A stretch of 64,000 nucleotides of DNA from NCBI GenBank assembly GCA_945870025.1, contig CAMBQN010000010.1, forward strand, positions 1 through 64,000, written 5' to 3'. Source of the DNA: Akkermansia muciniphila (lineage in GTDB: Bacteria > Verrucomicrobiota > Kiritimatiellia > RFP12 > JAAYNR01). Shown one piece after another: positions 9,101 to 18,700 of this stretch. The notes below the pieces were generated by a model. The model worked only from the letters and a program-made list of their open reading frames with translations, made no database searches and was not told the DNA's origin. A program made the position numbers and the translations under genes. Within the stretch, counting starts at the first letter, position 1. Each line of letters begins with the position of its first letter.

Positions 9101-12100
9101 CTTTTGGGAACTCCGTCTTCTTGAGGCTCTCGTTGTGCGCGGCTAGCGTCGTGCTCCAGAGCGGCTTGCCGCTCGGGTCGTAGCTCATAACCCTCCCGCG
9201 AAGCCCGCCGATGAGAAACGATTTGGAGTCCGGCGCGAACTCCAGCACGAACCCCATCTCAGACAATTTGATTTGGGCCGTACGCTTGCCCGTCTCCACC
9301 TCGTGAACAAAGGCCGTCCAGTACTCGTCCAGCAGCACCACGGTGCGACCATCCGGGCTGATCTTCGCAAAGGTCGGAATCCACGGGAACGGCCCAAGCC
9401 GGGAGATTTCCTTATCACCTTCCGGCGTCGAACGCACCAGGCGCAGGTCCTTGCCATCGGGGATCAGGCCGGTCGCGCCGCCCAGGTCGAGCACCGTGCC
9501 GACGGGCGCAGACAGGTCCACGCGCAACATGTCTAGGTCGGCGCCGTAATGGGTGCGGCCAACGATCGGTCCGAGTTCGCCTTTCTGCCACGACAACGCG
9601 CCGTCGCCGCAAGTGCGCTGCGCCACCTTGCGCGCGTTCCCGGCGGGGCCGGACGCCCCCGGAACGATCTCGCGTAGAACCAGGGTGTCGTCCTCCATCT
9701 GCGCCACTCGCGTACCGTCGGGACTGCAGACGAAATCGCCCAGTTTCGCGAAGGTCGTTTCACCTCCCGTTCCCGCCGTGCTCTCACCCCGCCACTCGGC
9801 GATAACGGTGTAGTTCTCGTCCAGTATGCGCATGACATTCAGGAGCGGCTCGTTGTACACGATCCGGCGCGACCCCGGCACGCGCGATTCCGGCACGTAG
9901 GCATAGCGGAAAAGGTCGCTCGTCAGCCCCATCCCGTGCTTGAAGAGATCAGCCGTGTAGCATTCCCGATAGGTCGGCCCTTTTAACGCGACTCCCGGAT
10001 CCATCGGCAAACGCGCCTGCGAGATCGGCTTCCCGTCCAGCCCGATCTGGTACAGCCGGCTGCCGAAACCGGTGAAGACCACCACGCGGTCGGTGTCAAT
10101 GTCCAGACGGCACGCGCCCATTTCCGGCAGGCGGCGCGACCAGCGCAGTTTGCCCTGCGGATCGAGCGAGTAGAGGTTGTCGCCGTGTCCCCACGTGATC
10201 ATGTACAGATTGGTGGCCGCATCGAACTTAATATCCAGCACGTACTCGTTGTTTCCCATGAAACTTAGGGCTGGCTTCCGATCAGGCGTTTCCCGGCCTT
10301 CTTTTGGCTCCGGTTGACCGTACGCTTTCGGCTTGGCCGCCGTCTCGCCAGCGGTGCCACCCGCCTTGACGGGATCTTCGAGGACGCGGCTGACGGCGCT
10401 GCGCACACCCTCCGAGTCGTTGGCCACCATCAGGAGCGTATCGTATTTCCAGTGCAGCCCCCGCGATGCAACCTGGAGCGTGGGCTGCGCGGCCAAGCCG
10501 GCGTAGCCGACCGGCGTCTGCGTGACGAATCCTGCGTCCGCCAGGGTATTGAGAAGCATGGAACCCCGCGCCGAACTCAATATGATCAGCGGGCTGTCCA
10601 CGATGGTAACCGGTGCGATCGGACCACCATCGCTTCCATACATACCTCCCGACCAGAAGTGAAAACCGTCTGCGTTGGGACAGCCCGTAATGCTCGGATC
10701 GCCTGTGACGACACGCCACACGCGATTCTCGGGCATCAGCGTGACCTTCAGGCCCTTCGCGCCCAGACCCGCAATCAGGCGGTCCACCTCGGCTTTCGAG
10801 CCTTCCATGCCGCGGCCCAGCACAAGCAGGGCGTTGGTGTTGGATTTCATAAACTTGGCCACCTCACCGGGATACGGCACGTAGGGGGTCAGCACGTCGT
10901 CCAGACGAAGCACCGGTTCCGTTGCGGCGCCCGACTCCACCTGGGCGTTGCACGTCTTGCCGGAAATGTTCTCCGTAACTTCCACTGTCATCGCGCCGTC
11001 GCGGCCGGACATCAGGGGAATCGCCAGCTCCATTTCACTCCTGGAATCCATGGCCCGATAGATCGAGAACATCTGCTTTCCCTTGCCGTCCAGAAGCCGG
11101 ATGCGCGTGGGGAACACGCCGGCGATCGCCTTGCCAGATTCGCCGACAAGCGTGCCGTTCAGCATGAGCGATGTGCCGGCCGCGTCGCGCCGCGTCGCAA
11201 GCCGCAGCGCCGCAATTTTCTCAGGCAGAAACGCCGCCAAAGCGCCCTGCACGCGGGTCATATCCAGCACGACGGATCGAGCCGGTGCATTCGTTGTACC
11301 GATCGGAATCTCAGCCTTGCCAAGAGGCAACTCGGTCTTGGCCAGCAGATCGTAGGCCACCTCCCCGCGATAGGCCGGAACAGAAAGCGGCATGCGCACG
11401 GGCTTGGACATGATGTCGCGGCAGGTCTGACCATAATCGGGATCCTCGTAGTTGGACATGATCAGATACTGAATGCCGCCACCGTCGCGCCAATTGGGGC
11501 CCACCGTGAATGGACCGCGCGCTGCCGGCTCGATTCCCCACTCGACCATCTTCGTTCGAAGATAGTCCGTGCAGGGTTGGGACAAGGTATAGACCTTGTC
11601 CAGCTCGGCGTCATAGCCGGCTACGTTGAAGCCGGGGCCGAGGAAATAGTTCATCAGGTCGAAGTCGGTCATCTTGGTGACGCCTTCGATCTGAGTGTCC
11701 AACGTGCTATCCCGCTCGACGATCACCTTGCAGCCGCGCTTGATCGCGTTGCGAAGTTGATCGAGCGCCGTCGCGGTCAGTTCGCCGGGGAAACGGATGC
11801 CGGGCACAAAAATCGCCTGGTAGCCTTCGATCGGTCTCTCCAGGTCGCCCTCGCGCAGGAAGACCGCCGGGTAGCCTAGGCGCCAGCAGGCCAGCCACAA
11901 CTCCTCGAGTTGGTTGGCCGTGCGGATCGGCTTGAAGTCGCTCATGGAAAGCTGGGCCATGGTGTTGACGATGCCGACCTTCAGATAGCCCGGCTTGGTC
12001 CCGCGCGAGTACACCTCGCCGAACGGCGCCAGAATCTCCTTGTTCAGCCTGCCCATCGTCTCCTTGCTCTTGAGCGTACTGGGGTTCGGCCCGTCCGATA

Positions 12101-14825
12101 AGCTCTCCTGCAGCAGGTACGTGGCATAGCCGTCTGCGCCCTGCGCGAGCATGGCGAAAGCCATCTGGCGCTGCAACTGACCGTCGGAGAGGGAAAGCGA
12201 AGCCTTGTTCATCGAGATGTTCGCCCAGACCAGACGTCGCTGTCCGGCGGGCGATTCGCGCAGCAGTTGGATCATGATCGGGGAATTGATCCAGTACCCG
12301 AGTGTGGGGCCGTCGTGGTAGTGCTGGCAGGAGGCGATCTCCAGGTTCTCAAACACGTCGGGATGATAGCCGTTGTCCAAGTCAGCCGCGGACATCACCG
12401 CGCCACGGCCGCTCTGCACAAACATAAAGGAGCAATGGTGCGCGCCGAAACGCCCGCGCGGCAACAACTCACGACCGGCCCCCGAAACGCGCGTGTTGAA
12501 GTCGCCCCAACTGTGCTCTTCCCACCGGCAGTAATCGAGATAACGATCCATGATGCCCGGATCCCATTTGTCCGGCGAAGTTTTCAAGTCGATCAAATTC
12601 TGACCGATGTCCTTCTTGATCTGATTCGGCGGCGGGTTTGTGAAGGCTGCCATCGCCCGCTGCATCCGCCACGCGGGAAAGAAGGTGTCGTGCTTCTTGG
12701 GTACGCCATTCAGTCCGCGATAATACACTTCCCAGTACAGGTACTCCCCGTCGTAGGCCGGCGAATGGCGTTTGGATGTCACTTCGCGCCGAAGCCACCG
12801 CTCGGCAGCGTTGATATAGCCGTCGATGTAGCGCGGAATCTCGTTGTCGCCACCCGGGAACAGGCAATCGCCGTATTCCACGCCATACCGCACACAGGCG
12901 TTCAGGAGCTGATTCTTCTCCGTTGGCACACCGATGGCATCCGGCGACATCAGCCGTTCGTCGTCTTGCGCCAGCGCGGAGGCAACATCGGCTGGCCCCT
13001 TGCCGGAATCGAACAGATCGAGCCGGTTGTAGCCCAAGTCCGCCAGCGTCGCCACGGCCCGATCGATGTCCATCGCACCATGGTGGGTATCGCCTCCTGA
13101 AGCGCCTCCTCCCTTGATCATCCGGTACAGGCTCTCGCGCGGCGGTGCCACATCGAATCGGAACGGATAACAGGCCAACCCCGGCGGCAAATCCGTGGCC
13201 GTCAGTTCGTAGCGTCCGGGTGCCAATCGGCGGGTGATGCTCTCCGGTATACTCAAAGTCTGGCAGTACCATTTTCCGCCCGCATCCTTGATCGGCAGCC
13301 GATCCTCGCGGCCGTCGGGATGCTTCAAGACCACGGTCCGAGTGCCCGCTGGCCGGACGCCTTTGGACCGGAACACGGCCTCAAGCCGGATCGTCTCGCC
13401 CTGCACAAAAGCGTCGCGTCCCTTGTTGCTGACAAAAGCAAGGGTTCCATCCTGCTTCGGTTCGATCACGCAGACCGGAAACTCAGCCGTCAGCGGCGAT
13501 ATCGAATCCTTGTCGTACGGTCCGAACAACACGATCCTGAACATGTAGAAGCCGTACGGAACATCCGGCGTCTTGAATGTCAGGACATCGCCCTCCCATT
13601 TCTCAACGGCGTCACACGGGGTCCACGACCGGCTGCCCCAGTGAACGGGGTTGTACGCCGAGTAGAACATCTGAACCCTGGGCCGCGCCACGTCCGCCGA
13701 GGCCGACGTATTCTCCTTGAATTGAAGCCGGACCGTGGCGGAGCTACCACGCTCGAACACGCAGGCACCCGATTCCAGCGCCATCATGCGCAGGGCCATC
13801 GGGTCCCGCATGTTTTCCACCACCATGAACTTGTAGGGATACTTGTCCATGTCGCCCGAAAGCTGAAGTCCGAACGTCTTCGAGAGACCGCCCGTGCTGG
13901 CGAGAAACATCGGCTCGCCGACGACGGGACCCACGCGAATCCGAGCCGGCTCCGTGTCCGTCACGGGAATCTCGTCGCCGCCAAAACTTGCGCCGATCCC
14001 GGTCTTTGTCCGCACCCAGGCAAAGAACGACCGGTACGAGAGGACGAGCTTCGATCCCTCCGCCTTGATGACGGGATTCGCCTTCCCCTGCAATTCGACT
14101 GTCCCTCCGGGCAGAACCCGAAACCGCTGGTCGCCCGGCCTCAGCACGTACGCCGAATCGTTCGTATGGGCAGGCAGATAAAGCCGTAACGGGCAGAATT
14201 CCGTGAGCTTCTTCTTGTCGGATCCCAACAAGCTCACCGTATTTGACCCCGCCCGAATCTCTTCCACATTCAGAACTCGGGCCAACTGTCGCACCTCCGG
14301 CGGCCCGGTCAGATTGTCGTCTACGCTCATGAAGTCGATGCGATACGCCTTCAGGCTTACCGTCCGGCCTTCGATGACGATGTCCGGATCGGACGAGGAT
14401 AGGTTGCCGTCCTTGTCGATGCGGAACACGTGCCGTCCGGGATCGATGACGTGTTCCCCCTCCGTCAACCGCCCCGCCGCGAACGTCAATTCCGACTTGC
14501 GATAGGTGTATTCGCCCTTGAAGTAACGCTCGAAGGTGTTCGTGCCGTCAACCCGCGCACCCTTCACCCACATCGTGGCGTCGTCACCCCCTGCGGACGA
14601 CGCCGTGGGCGTTCCGCCCAGCCGCGAACTCGTGTTGACGGCGGGACTGCCGACCGCCGCGATGGCCTCTAGATCGCTCACCAGCCGATCCGGAGACTCG
14701 GCAGCCACAATCCGAACGATGAGTTCGGATGACCCGTTTCTCGGCGTCGGCGTTTGAGCCCAGCCGGTTTCCGTGGCCAGGGTCATCGCGATTACCAATC
14801 GCACAAACATTCTTATTGGGCTCAT
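6111..14825 (-). CDS. Giant secreted multidomain protein (glycosidase-like, beta-propellers, CBM9-like)
   Basis: A 2904-aa protein with a signal peptide (MSPIRMFVRLVIAMTLATE, ending near GWAQ). The start at 14825 has AAGGA upstream; an earlier in-frame start would precede the signal. Visible layout: beta-rich region to ~590; a TIM-barrel or glycosidase-like stretch ~595-950; a Rossmann-like segment ~950-1040 resembling the trimerisation domain of some beta-galactosidases; a first propeller-like region ~1520-1895; a lectin-like segment ~1940-2070 beginning NGDCEGTDGW; an F5/8-like segment ~2150-2250; PQQ-type propeller repeats ~2350-2590 (GKVLWNVEI, GKMLWKREL); and a C-terminal CBM9/DOMON-like domain from ~2700. 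The catalytic role is unproven. It is last in the VWA operon, 64 bp after the DUF4159 gene. Confidence 0.85.
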   Translation of the reverse strand: MSPIRMFVRLVIAMTLATETGWAQTPTPRNGSSELIVRIVAAESPDRLVSDLEAIAAVGSPAVNTSSRLGGTPTASSAGGDDATMWVKGARVDGTNTFERYFKGEYTYRKSELTFAAGRLTEGEHVIDPGRHVFRIDKDGNLSSSDPDIVIEGRTVSLKAYRIDFMSVDDNLTGPPEVRQLARVLNVEEIRAGSNTVSLLGSDKKKLTEFCPLRLYLPAHTNDSAYVLRPGDQRFRVLPGGTVELQGKANPVIKAEGSKLVLSYRSFFAWVRTKTGIGASFGGDEIPVTDTEPARIRVGPVVGEPMFLASTGGLSKTFGLQLSGDMDKYPYKFMVVENMRDPMALRMMALESGACVFERGSSATVRLQFKENTSASADVARPRVQMFYSAYNPVHWGSRSWTPCDAVEKWEGDVLTFKTPDVPYGFYMFRIVLFGPYDKDSISPLTAEFPVCVIEPKQDGTLAFVSNKGRDAFVQGETIRLEAVFRSKGVRPAGTRTVVLKHPDGREDRLPIKDAGGKWYCQTLSIPESITRRLAPGRYELTATDLPPGLACYPFRFDVAPPRESLYRMIKGGGASGGDTHHGAMDIDRAVATLADLGYNRLDLFDSGKGPADVASALAQDDERLMSPDAIGVPTEKNQLLNACVRYGVEYGDCLFPGGDNEIPRYIDGYINAAERWLRREVTSKRHSPAYDGEYLYWEVYYRGLNGVPKKHDTFFPAWRMQRAMAAFTNPPPNQIKKDIGQNLIDLKTSPDKWDPGIMDRYLDYCRWEEHSWGDFNTRVSGAGRELLPRGRFGAHHCSFMFVQSGRGAVMSAADLDNGYHPDVFENLEIASCQHYHDGPTLGYWINSPIMIQLLRESPAGQRRLVWANISMNKASLSLSDGQLQRQMAFAMLAQGADGYATYLLQESLSDGPNPSTLKSKETMGRLNKEILAPFGEVYSRGTKPGYLKVGIVNTMAQLSMSDFKPIRTANQLEELWLACWRLGYPAVFLREGDLERPIEGYQAIFVPGIRFPGELTATALDQLRNAIKRGCKVIVERDSTLDTQIEGVTKMTDFDLMNYFLGPGFNVAGYDAELDKVYTLSQPCTDYLRTKMVEWGIEPAARGPFTVGPNWRDGGGIQYLIMSNYEDPDYGQTCRDIMSKPVRMPLSVPAYRGEVAYDLLAKTELPLGKAEIPIGTTNAPARSVVLDMTRVQGALAAFLPEKIAALRLATRRDAAGTSLMLNGTLVGESGKAIAGVFPTRIRLLDGKGKQMFSIYRAMDSRSEMELAIPLMSGRDGAMTVEVTENISGKTCNAQVESGAATEPVLRLDDVLTPYVPYPGEVAKFMKSNTNALLVLGRGMEGSKAEVDRLIAGLGAKGLKVTLMPENRVWRVVTGDPSITGCPNADGFHFWSGGMYGSDGGPIAPVTIVDSPLIILSSARGSMLLNTLADAGFVTQTPVGYAGLAAQPTLQVASRGLHWKYDTLLMVANDSEGVRSAVSRVLEDPVKAGGTAGETAAKPKAYGQPEPKEGRETPDRKPALSFMGNNEYVLDIKFDAATNLYMITWGHGDNLYSLDPQGKLRWSRRLPEMGACRLDIDTDRVVVFTGFGSRLYQIGLDGKPISQARLPMDPGVALKGPTYRECYTADLFKHGMGLTSDLFRYAYVPESRVPGSRRIVYNEPLLNVMRILDENYTVIAEWRGESTAGTGGETTFAKLGDFVCSPDGTRVAQMEDDTLVLREIVPGASGPAGNARKVAQRTCGDGALSWQKGELGPIVGRTHYGADLDMLRVDLSAPVGTVLDLGGATGLIPDGKDLRLVRSTPEGDKEISRLGPFPWIPTFAKISPDGRTVVLLDEYWTAFVHEVETGKRTAQIKLSEMGFVLEFAPDSKSFLIGGLRGRVMSYDPSGKPLWSTTLAAHNESLKKTEFPKVDPAIPDRTDKLYAVVTDEPGELEKLVTLDQSRLVNGDCEGTDGWLADTNAGTKAAAPVYADGGYQGKRCLKVGDALVQQQVEGLIGEHFTWVLEFFYRNASPEKNANLLAGLAVENRHPNSVVRVLPCDKDWKFGRIVTKSGGDPKAVRIGFQGQGGEALVDNVTLRRIRFPSVNHMLYPPIYDVDPIILKNPLFMKDYNPLGVLREQIPNLILSERPPQIADSLVVDAFMQNGRLNDICSLWHWSYWGEDTHISMGIRNPRWVSMVAVYFNAYDEANTARHLDVYVSDIDAKRMVLVASVRNNRSLFRLIKFPPRRADEVRVVLRNALPRHRTVTELEVYGPLSGSESSGFVDAAGQNTYMGSFSRVEKRRLEVAPGYEEKAVTGKSALPRWAPPVSQVMMSERNLYLSRSPGFNQRLSLDDSDESFFRTGSLGFGPTPTLYGGALMKPGTDGKLWCVDPESGRAFWSTALGERLTGSPAAIGLDVFMATDAGKCYTLDIASGAILGEQKLAGPVYGSVATDGTNVYVITSSGTATCFNAKSGKVLWNVEIAPDSESTPAVDDGVVFMADRQGTARAVQSVDGKMLWKRELGSEFCRCPVVLPNLVVFGCLDGRLTALNRRTGEPVWQTQVNTRFMRYDPVPMMLPAGAPTASGSGSNAVSEMAAAPIGPAVPVLLCVSAGKVQLLDAATGQPAARQIAVGSMDGKGTFKAKDGLPGIGGEVTAPIGYYAGYLAFATINDDGGDAPIYGLPDVYGDHRGLVKLLKPITDTPPKKTGGPRPIACAQAPIRMDAPITTNEWGNAVLSLNGPDAIFPEDRRKKGFLDSSTVWTDFSDLGAQVYMTYDSNALYVAAVVTDDKPVNKAENAEHLYNGDCLQIGILTLKPKSIHWNLGLALAGKDVLFDKVEGGTNQIEKATEFRVTRADGAKTTTYKLKMPLTVLGLTPDSEFGFNVVIKDDDTGDGSRYWLQAAPGLAERDDKKWPLEKTYPRFILTR

Positions 14826-14889
14826 CACCAATCCTTCTCCGTTGCGTGTCGGGTGCCGTCGCCGTATGATTTCCAATCTTCAGTTGCTC

Positions 14890-15762
14890 CTAGTGCATCA
14901 GCGTATACAGCAACCAGTTAATGCTGAACCGGTAAACGGTTTCCCGCGTATCCATGAGACCGCTGCCCGGAGCCTGGGTGCCGCCGCCGTATCCATCGCC
15001 ATGCGCGCCCACGCCCAGGGGATTTAGGGTTGTCGGCGGCGTGGAGATCTCCCACATGCATCCATAGTCGTTGGGACAGAAGATGATCGCCGGTCGGCCG
15101 CGCACGTACGCAGCCTGAAACGGCCGCGAGAACTGCGCCTTGATGATTTGGGGCACGCCGGGGAAGGCATAAACCATGTTGTACAAATCGAAGAACTCCG
15201 GTATTTCACGCAGCATCTGTTTCATTTCGGAGCCCGGCGCGATCCGCTGGACGTTCTGGGGAACGGATTCCATGAAAGGGCCGCTGCCGGTGCAGTCGTC
15301 CAGCCAGAGCGTTCCGCCACGCTCGACGTACTTCTTCAGATTCACCACCTCCTCTTCCGTGAAGGTAAAAGGGAAGTGGCTCGTGAAATAGATGATCGGA
15401 TACTGGAAGATCTCCTCGCTCGTGATCTCCAGCCCCGCGTTATCAATGTAGTACGGGACCTTGAAATCACCCTCGGTTCGCAGGCCGACCTGATAGAAGA
15501 AGTACGGCAGTGCCGTGGGATCGTTACCCCAGTCGGAATGACACTTGGGAATGAGCCTGCGAATGGTCACCTTTCCGCGCCGGTCAATTTCTTCACCCTC
15601 CTTCTTGGCGCTGCCGCGTCCGTCGTACACCTTCAACTGCTGGCTCATGCCATTCTGAAACCAACCGGACTCAGCGCGGGCGGACGGCACGGCAATCATC
15701 GTGGCTAAAAAGATAAAGACTGACACCTGACACCTGACACCTGACACCTTGCCGCTCATCAT
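14890..15762 (-). CDS. DUF4159 domain secreted protein
   Basis: A 290-aa protein with a signal peptide (core VFIFLATMIAVPSARA). It contains the DUF4159 fold, related to glutamine-amidotransferase-like domains: IYFTSHFPFTFTEEE, then KKYVERGGTLWLDDC, then GVPQIIKAQ. DUF4159 genes commonly accompany BatA/VWA/DUF58 clusters in PVC bacteria; function is unknown. The start ATGATG overlaps the stop of the upstream 1643-aa gene, so translation is probably coupled. Oddly, four tandem copies of a 7-bp unit lie within the first 15 codons, before the signal-peptide core. A change in copy number would shift the frame. Confidence 0.88.
   Translation of the reverse strand: MMSGKVSGVRCQVSVFIFLATMIAVPSARAESGWFQNGMSQQLKVYDGRGSAKKEGEEIDRRGKVTIRRLIPKCHSDWGNDPTALPYFFYQVGLRTEGDFKVPYYIDNAGLEITSEEIFQYPIIYFTSHFPFTFTEEEVVNLKKYVERGGTLWLDDCTGSGPFMESVPQNVQRIAPGSEMKQMLREIPEFFDLYNMVYAFPGVPQIIKAQFSRPFQAAYVRGRPAIIFCPNDYGCMWEISTPPTTLNPLGVGAHGDGYGGGTQAPGSGLMDTRETVYRFSINWLLYTLMH
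15721..15748. repeat. Perfect 4 x 7-bp tandem repeat inside the DUF4159 gene start
   Basis: TGACACC is repeated four times without error on the plus strand, read as GGTGTCA on the coding strand. The unit length is not a multiple of three and the array lies between the start codon and the signal-peptide core. The layout is that of a contingency (phase-variable) locus. The same TCAG-core heptads occur outside genes near 37308 and 46970. Confidence 0.9.
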
Positions 15763-18700
15763 CTCGCCTCCTTCAAAAACAGCACCGGCTCGACCCAGTT
15801 GGCCAGGTCGTTATCGGCCCCGTCGCCCGTATCGTCCACATGCAGCACGAGGCGTTCGGCATCCTGCAACCCGTCAACCGTCAACGTCTTGGGAATCGAC
15901 ATTCCCGACATCGTGCCTGAACTCCGCTTCTCCTTGCCGTCCACGTAGATGGTGAACGCGACGGTTCCCTTTCCCCGTGTCACTGCGTCAATGCCGACGG
16001 TCACCTCAAAACGCGAAAACTGTTTGTTGAGAGGATACTCGATGTCCGTGCGCCCTTGGCAGCCAATCCCCGATGCGTAGGTTTGCTTGCCCAGCGTCAG
16101 CGTCGTGCCTGCCGCACTCCGGAAGGGCTGAACCGGAACCCCCGCGTCCACAAGGGCCACCGGGCCGAAAGCCGTCAGGTCCACACGCCCGTCCATTACG
16201 CGCGTCAGCCGGTAACCGCCCGTCGTCGTGGGCGTGGCGTGGCGCAGGACCACCTCGTTACGGCCTGCCTTGCACCCGCGCAGGACAAAGGCGCAGCGCT
16301 TCGGCCCCGCGCCGTAGAACGTGTCCAACTCGTTGGTCATGGCGTACCCGACGATGGACGCCAAATTCCAAACCTGCTCCGGTCCGACGTTGAGGGCGAC
16401 CCGCGAAATCCTGTTCGTTCCGGAAGCCGGATCGAGGAACCACAGCCTGCTCAGCAGGACATCTCCGGCTGTGTCGAGGCGGAACGCGAACCGTTCTTCG
16501 GTAACGTTCTTGAGAAATCCCTCCTGCACGCGCTCACCGGCCGGCAGGCGGCCGGGATGCGGCTCAACGGAACTCCCGCCGGTCGCCTTGTATTCCGCAG
16601 CGTCGCGTGAATACGGTTCGGACGGAACGATGTCCATGATCAGCGCATACTGCTTGTCGGCCTCCACCGGTTGCAAATTGCGCAGGTCGTGCGCCACTCG
16701 GTCGGCGGGCATCGAAGCGAAGCGGAGGAAGGTGGGCACGATCCCAACCGAAAGGATCTTGTCGAGCGCCACCGGATCGCCGAACGTGTCCACCGCCGTG
16801 ACTCCCGACTTCCACTCCGCCGGCAACCGATAGTTTTTGTTGTCTTTCACGCGCCAGACGATCGCGCAGAGGCCGCCGTCGCCCCGCTTGAAGAGATAGA
16901 TGCGACTGGCCTGGGGATCCCGATCCGCGATGTAAGCGCGCTGGACGAACGTGAGTTCCGACAGCATCTTCCGCGTCTCGATCAGCGCGAAATAAGCCGG
17001 TTTCGGAACATAGAAAGAGCGCTGGTTCTGAACGGCGGTGTTGCCGTAGAACGGACGGAACATCAGGCCGAATCCGTCCTGGACTTCCGTCTTGTTCGCG
17101 CTCGCAAACTCGTGAGGGAGTGCGCCGGACACATGCAGAAGAATGGCGGCCCGCGCATGATTGGCGGCCTGATTCAGCATGGGAACCTTTTCGTCGGTTC
17201 CCCAGTCAAGATCGACAATGGAGGCTTTCCGTCCCAGCGCCGTGAGTTTCAGCCTGGCGTCCAGATCCTCCATGAAATCCTCCATCATCATTTCTTCCAG
17301 CGAGGCGCTGCCCGGAGTCACCCGGACTTCGAACCGGTCGAAAGGCAGTTTGTCGGGATCCTTCATGCCGTCCAGATAAGACAGAACACGGTCGTAACTG
17401 AAGCCGCCGGCGACGATACAGGCGTTCGTATGGTACGCCTTGATCCACCGATGAAAGAGATCAAGCATGCTCCGGTATTTGTCCTGCGGCAGATGGATCG
17501 GCGATTCCACCATCGAGTCCGCACCCTGCCAAAAAATCCAAGTCGGAAATTCGCGGGCATGCTCCCGTCCTACGTTGCGCATGAACACGTTCCAGTCCGC
17601 CATGCGGAGCGGTGCCTGCAAGTAGCTGCCGTCGTTACGCAGATACGTGCCATCCTCAACGGCGGGTTGCTTCTCCGGACCCGCCCAGTCCGCAGAATAT
17701 CCAACGACCGGCACGGTCCGATAAACGCCGTCCTCAGACTTGGCCGCGGCGTAGCGTCGGAACCATTCGTGGTGATACAGATCGGGAACAGGTTCGCAGG
17801 AATCCCAATCCAGATCGATCTTCCGATTGGTCATACAAAGATCCGCATCCATCGCGTGAATATCCGCGAGATGGGTCATGACGGCCTCGCCGAAATAGCG
17901 CTTGCGGTCCGGTGCCTGGACATCCGTTTCCAACACGCGCCCGTCGGGAAGGCCCGTCACGCGCAGGCAGTAGAATCCCTGCTTGAGCGACTCGACCAGC
18001 GGGAGCGCCACTCGGGCGCCGGGCGGCAGTGTCGCCTGACGGACGCCCTCCGCGGCTGTCAGCCCGACGGATGTCGTCAGCTTGAACGAGAGGTCCAGCG
18101 CCAACGGCGCGGCCGAAAAATTATTCAGCACCAGCTTCAGCGGCTGTCCGGGAACATGCAGGCGGGTCTCGTCGGGATATTCCAGTTCGGCCATGATCTC
18201 CTGTCGCTTGGCCAGATGGGTGCTGACCTTGACTTGGTCAACCCGGATGGCGGCGGGTGTGCCGTCCTCCGTCCAGGCCAGGAGCGCAAGGTTCAACGGA
18301 TAGCGTTGCGCATAGAACGGATTCTCTTTCTCCGTGCCTTGCAAATAGCCCGGCGGCAACGGGGGCGCGACGAAACGACAGCTCTTCCAGCCTTTCCAGT
18401 CCACGCGCACCGGAGCACTGGCGAACTTCTGGAAGGGAATGTCGAATTCCGAGGACCCGCTATCGACGAAAAGCGCCTGAAGCATCACGGGGGCGCCTTC
18501 GCCGAACGCCTGCAGTTCCACGCTCTCGACCGCACCCGGCAGGGCCGGATGCAGGAACACGGAGACCGGCCCGTTGGTCGAGACGGTCAGCGGCAGCGCG
18601 CGCGCCGTGCCGTCCGCCCCGCCCGCCACTGGATCCGCGCCAGGGGGCGTGCTGACGAGCAACCACTGCTTTGGATTCTGGGTCGGATTCCGGTTCACGA

